Assembly (NCBI GenBank): GCA_947173865.1
Contig: CAMWGS010000069.1
Span: 1-8,606 of the forward strand
Direction: 5' to 3'
From: an uncultured Ruminococcus sp.
GTDB taxonomy: Bacteria; Bacillota; Clostridia; Oscillospirales; Ruminococcaceae
DNA length: 8,606 nt
The translations under genes and the position numbers were made by a program. Positions 6,457-8,606 of this stretch are shown piece by piece. The notes beneath the pieces are model-generated. The model worked only from the letters and a program-made list of their open reading frames with translations. It made no database searches and had not been told where the DNA came from. Positions within the stretch are counted from its first letter, which is position 1. Each line of letters starts with the position of its first letter.

Positions 6457-7302
6457 TTATACGGGAGTGTAGAAGAAAATTGAAACGACAGTATCGCCGT
6501 TATACTGTATGTCCATTTCATTGTTGCCTGAGCTGTAGATAATCATGTTTCCGCTTTCTGTGCCTGTACCGTAAGCAGCTTCAACATCTGCACGTGTACT
6601 GCCGATTTTAATGCCCTTGTCGGTCTGATAGTCACCGCCTGTTATGTTAATCTGGAATATATATTCCTTGTCGCCGTCAACATAACACTGTATTTCAAGA
6701 CCGTCATACTGATAAATTTTATCATCATGTCCGTTTGTAAGGCAAGCAGCACCGCCACCTTCATAAACAGGAGTACCGAGGTCTGAAATCAAGCCTTTAG
6801 CGTCACTGAGCAGGAGGTCAATGTTGAATTTTACTTCTTTCTGCTGAGGTTCGTCGGGCTGATTGTTGTTTCCGTTGTCGCCGTTGTTGTTATCATTATT
6901 ATTGTTATCCTGCTGATTGTTGTTGTCCTGCTGGTTGTTGTCTTGGTTGTTCTGATTGTCATTATTATCATTGTTGTTATTATCGGGTTGGTCATTAATT
7001 TCCTGCTGGGTATTTTCTTCGGGCTGTGCAACGGAAGTCTCTGCTGTAGTGACGGCTGTTGTTGTGTCTGTTGAAATGTCAGTTGTTGCAGTACCGCTTG
7101 CATCTGTAGATGATGTTGTTGCGGTTTCTGTTGCTGTTACAGACGTTGTTTTTTCTGATGATTCTTCCGCTGAATTTTCTGTTGTTTTTTCTTCACTGAG
7201 TGAAATACTTACAGAAGATTCTTCCGCATCGTCTTTTCCGCATGAAACTGCCGAAAGTGCAAGAAGTGCAGCGGTTGCCATTAATAAAGCCTTTGAATTC
7301 AT
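6457..7302 (-). CDS. Putative lipoprotein with Asn/Asp-rich linker, function unknown
   Basis: 281 residues. Residues 1-21 are a lipoprotein signal (hydrophobic 5-19, SAVSC with Cys21); the SAVSCG string is shared with the neighbouring PBP. Residues 22-92 are acidic and Thr/Ser-rich, and residues about 105-148 consist almost only of Asn, Asp, Gln and Gly. Together they make a long spacer. The C-terminal domain (about 155-281) is small and beta-rich, with a GIKIGSTRADVEAAYG segment (230-245) followed by strands ending in VVSIFFYTP. The 'GixiGsTradVeaaYG' pattern resembles small repeat-type domains in other Firmicute lipoproteins, but I cannot assign a family. The start is ATG with GGAGG 9 nt upstream. 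It lies between the repeat/transglutaminase gene (39 nt) and the MBOAT gene (17 nt), so it could be an accessory factor for the acetylation pair. That is inference from position only. Confidence 0.75.
   Translation of the reverse strand: MNSKALLMATAALLALSAVSCGKDDAEESSVSISLSEEKTTENSAEESSEKTTSVTATETATTSSTDASGTATTDISTDTTTAVTTAETSVAQPEENTQQEINDQPDNNNNDNNDNQNNQDNNQQDNNNQQDNNNNDNNNGDNGNNNQPDEPQQKEVKFNIDLLLSDAKGLISDLGTPVYEGGGAACLTNGHDDKIYQYDGLEIQCYVDGDKEYIFQINITGGDYQTDKGIKIGSTRADVEAAYGTGTESGNMIIYSSGNNEMDIQYNGDTVVSIFFYTPV
6859..6990 (-). repeat. Asn/Asp/Gln-coding low-complexity triplet tract
   Basis: This encodes residues 105-148 of the lipoprotein. The DNA is a degenerate AAC/AAT/GAC/CAG/CAA array, with the complementary strand rich in GTT and ATT. 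It is likely to vary in length between strains by slippage, and such changes would stay in frame because the unit is a triplet. Confidence 0.75.
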
Positions 7303-7311
7303 AATATTTTT

Positions 7312-7316
7312 CCTCC
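7312..7316 (-). promoter_or_regulatory. Shine-Dalgarno of the lipoprotein gene
   Basis: GGAGG on the minus strand lies 9 nt before the ATG at 7300-7302, within the 39-nt gap after the upstream gene. The gap shows neither a promoter nor a hairpin, which supports read-through from the upstream gene. Confidence 0.7.
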
Positions 7317-7341
7317 GTTAAATGTAAATATGAATTTATCT

Positions 7342-8606
7342 TTAATTGTATGTCGGATAAACGTAATTATAGAAAGTGTAATTTTTAGATTGCAGATAGC
7401 TGAAACTTACCTGAAAGAATCCGTTACAGGTATCTATACACGTCCAGTTACCGTTGATTTTGATTTCATTCCAGTAATGTTCTCCCGTGCCTGTACCCGT
7501 ACCATGAACTATTCTCGCTTCATATCCTGCCTGTTTGTAAAGCAGGTCTGTGATAGCGGCATAATAGTAACATACTATGAAGCGGTTGTCGAAAGCATAG
7601 TTTGCGAAATATGACCATCCTATAGCTTCAATCTGTGCCTGTGACTTTGTTTCTTCCATGTGGCTGTATCGGTTATTGTTTACCACAAAATTGAAAATTG
7701 CCTCTGTGCTTGTGCCTATTCGTGCAATTACGGTGTTTGCTCTCTGCTGTACGGCTGAAAGTGGCTGAACTTTTCCGTCTGCACCCAGAGTCTTACCGTT
7801 GATAGTAGTGTTTGTTTCCATTATTCCGTAATCATTGAAAAAATATTCATCGCCGTCAATTGTCTGCCAGCCGAATACCATTTTTCCGTTTTCGGTGTTG
7901 AAATAGCACTGATGTGAATTTACAGTTATCCAGCCTGTCTGTTTAGAGCCGTCGTCACCTAAAAAATAAGTACCGTCATCTGTTATTGTTACAAGACCGT
8001 GAGCAAGAGAGCAGTCCTCCGAGAAATAATATTCCTTATCGTCAATATTCTGCCAGCCTGAGAGCATTTTTCCCTCGCTGTCACAGTAATATTTCTGTTC
8101 ACCGTCTTCAATCCAGCCTGTCGTCATAACGCCGTCTGCTGAGAAAAAGTATTTATTTCCTTCAATTGTGATTTTTCCTTTTGACATAGTGCCTTCGCCC
8201 GAAAAATAATATGTATTTCCGTCAATTACCTGCCAACCTTTAAGCATGATGCCGTTACTGTCAAAATAATAGCTGTTTCCGTCTATTTCGGTAATTCCTG
8301 TTGACATTGCTCCGTTTTCGGAGAAATAATATTTATTTTCGGCTATAGTCTGCCAGCCGAATACCATTTTTCCGTCGTCACCGAGATAATATCTGTTTTC
8401 TTCATAATCCTGCCAGCCTGTAAGCTTTTTGCCGTCTTTGCCGAATATAAAGCTGTCGTTGTCACCGTTGCTTACAATTCCCGTTGACATTTTTCCGTCA
8501 TCTGCAAAAAAATATGTGCCGTCGTCCGTTATGACTTCACCCGTCTGAACGTTTCCGTCTGAATTTACATAATAGGTATCTTCACCGACTTTTGCAAATC
8601 CTTCTT
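7342..8606 (-). CDS. Cell-wall/glucan-binding repeat protein with transglutaminase-like domain, 5' truncated by window
   Basis: The frame stays open to the right edge, so the 5' end and any signal peptide are outside. The ATG at 8488-8490 lies inside a repeat and is not the start. About 420 residues are visible. Numbered from that internal Met, about a dozen 20-residue repeats (consensus ..YYF..dG.M.tGWq.idG..) run from before it to about residue 228. They match the choline/glucan-binding 'cell wall binding repeat' family, and TGW repeats are mixed with ones lacking Trp. Residues about 250-356 are a transglutaminase-like domain with a plausible Cys-His-Asp triad: C307 (RFIVCYYYA), H338 (GEHYWNEIKING) and D353 (WTCIDTC). 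Such domains cleave or cross-link peptides, or bind them when inactive. Inferred role: a secreted surface enzyme held on the wall or a glucan by the repeats. It is first in the visible operon, 39 nt before the lipoprotein gene. Confidence 0.87.
   Translation of the reverse strand, partial: EGFAKVGEDTYYVNSDGNVQTGEVITDDGTYFFADDGKMSTGIVSNGDNDSFIFGKDGKKLTGWQDYEENRYYLGDDGKMVFGWQTIAENKYYFSENGAMSTGITEIDGNSYYFDSNGIMLKGWQVIDGNTYYFSGEGTMSKGKITIEGNKYFFSADGVMTTGWIEDGEQKYYCDSEGKMLSGWQNIDDKEYYFSEDCSLAHGLVTITDDGTYFLGDDGSKQTGWITVNSHQCYFNTENGKMVFGWQTIDGDEYFFNDYGIMETNTTINGKTLGADGKVQPLSAVQQRANTVIARIGTSTEAIFNFVVNNNRYSHMEETKSQAQIEAIGWSYFANYAFDNRFIVCYYYAAITDLLYKQAGYEARIVHGTGTGTGEHYWNEIKINGNWTCIDTCNGFFQVSFSYLQSKNYTFYNYVYPTYN
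7790..8606 (-). repeat. Tandem 60-bp array encoding wall-binding repeats
   Basis: About a dozen degenerate units of roughly 60-63 bp encode the binding repeats and continue past the right edge. Two distant units (7862-7889 and 8348-8375) share an identical 28-bp block, although neighbouring units are less alike. This suggests recent copying or gene conversion between units. Confidence 0.8.

Noticed and set aside
6956..7321. Plus-strand 121-codon open frame rich in Val and Ser
   Set aside because: It is antisense to the low-complexity linker and signal peptide region of the lipoprotein gene, with no ribosome binding site or recognisable domain.
7330..7614. Plus-strand 94-codon open frame
   Set aside because: It lies opposite the transglutaminase-like domain, which has clear family motifs on the minus strand. 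No independent support exists for the plus frame.
8488..8490. ATG as the start of the repeat/transglutaminase gene
   Set aside because: The frame continues upstream to the window edge and encodes two more binding repeats, so this Met is internal and the gene is cut by the window.
7790..8606. CRISPR-like regular repeats
   Set aside because: The period is about 60 bp with no constant repeat and unique spacer pattern. The units translate in frame into wall-binding repeats.

Overview
The window is a gene-dense stretch of a moderately AT-rich Gram-positive genome, and every gene is on the minus strand. It suggests a Ruminococcus-like gut or rumen Firmicute (Oscillospiraceae). The signs are a duplicated type I dockerin module with the ..DAVDATQIQQYYAKLS.. 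signature, long Thr/Ser linkers, tandem choline/glucan-binding-type repeats, and AGGAGG-type ribosome binding sites. The genus is inferred from protein style, not from a marker gene.

Layout in the direction of transcription (right to left): (1) 8606-7342, the 3' part of a gene for a secreted protein with about a dozen 20-residue cell-wall/glucan-binding repeats and a C-terminal transglutaminase-like cysteine protease-fold domain; its 5' end lies outside the window. (2) 7302-6457, a lipoprotein with Thr/Ser-rich and Asn/Asp/Gln-rich linkers and a small C-terminal domain I cannot name. (3) 6439-5033, a full-length AlgI/DltB-type MBOAT membrane acyltransferase that starts with TTG. (4) 5021-3627, an AlgJ/AlgX/DHHW-type SGNH-fold membrane-anchored protein, the expected partner that completes O-acetylation outside the cell. 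(5) 3603-1948, a secreted protein with an internal dockerin, a long Thr/Ser linker and a C-terminal SH3b domain. Gaps of 39, 17, 11 and 23 nt, with no visible terminators between genes, indicate one operon for these five. (6) 1786-146, a class B penicillin-binding protein transpeptidase anchored as a lipoprotein. It has its own strong promoter (1851-1879) and an intrinsic terminator (107-137). A second consensus promoter (5-33, minus) fires out of the left edge into an unseen gene.

Working model (inference): the MBOAT and DHHW proteins O-acetylate an extracellular glycan (peptidoglycan, a secondary wall polymer or an exopolysaccharide). The co-transcribed repeat/transglutaminase protein, lipoprotein and dockerin-SH3b protein act at the same surface, and the neighbouring lipo-PBP acts on peptidoglycan. 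The most notable point is the coupling of an AlgI/AlgJ-like acetylation pair with a dockerin-SH3b protein in what looks like one transcript. That would link wall or capsule modification to the cellulosome-type cohesin-dockerin surface. No tRNA, rRNA, CRISPR, insertion sequence or phage gene is seen.
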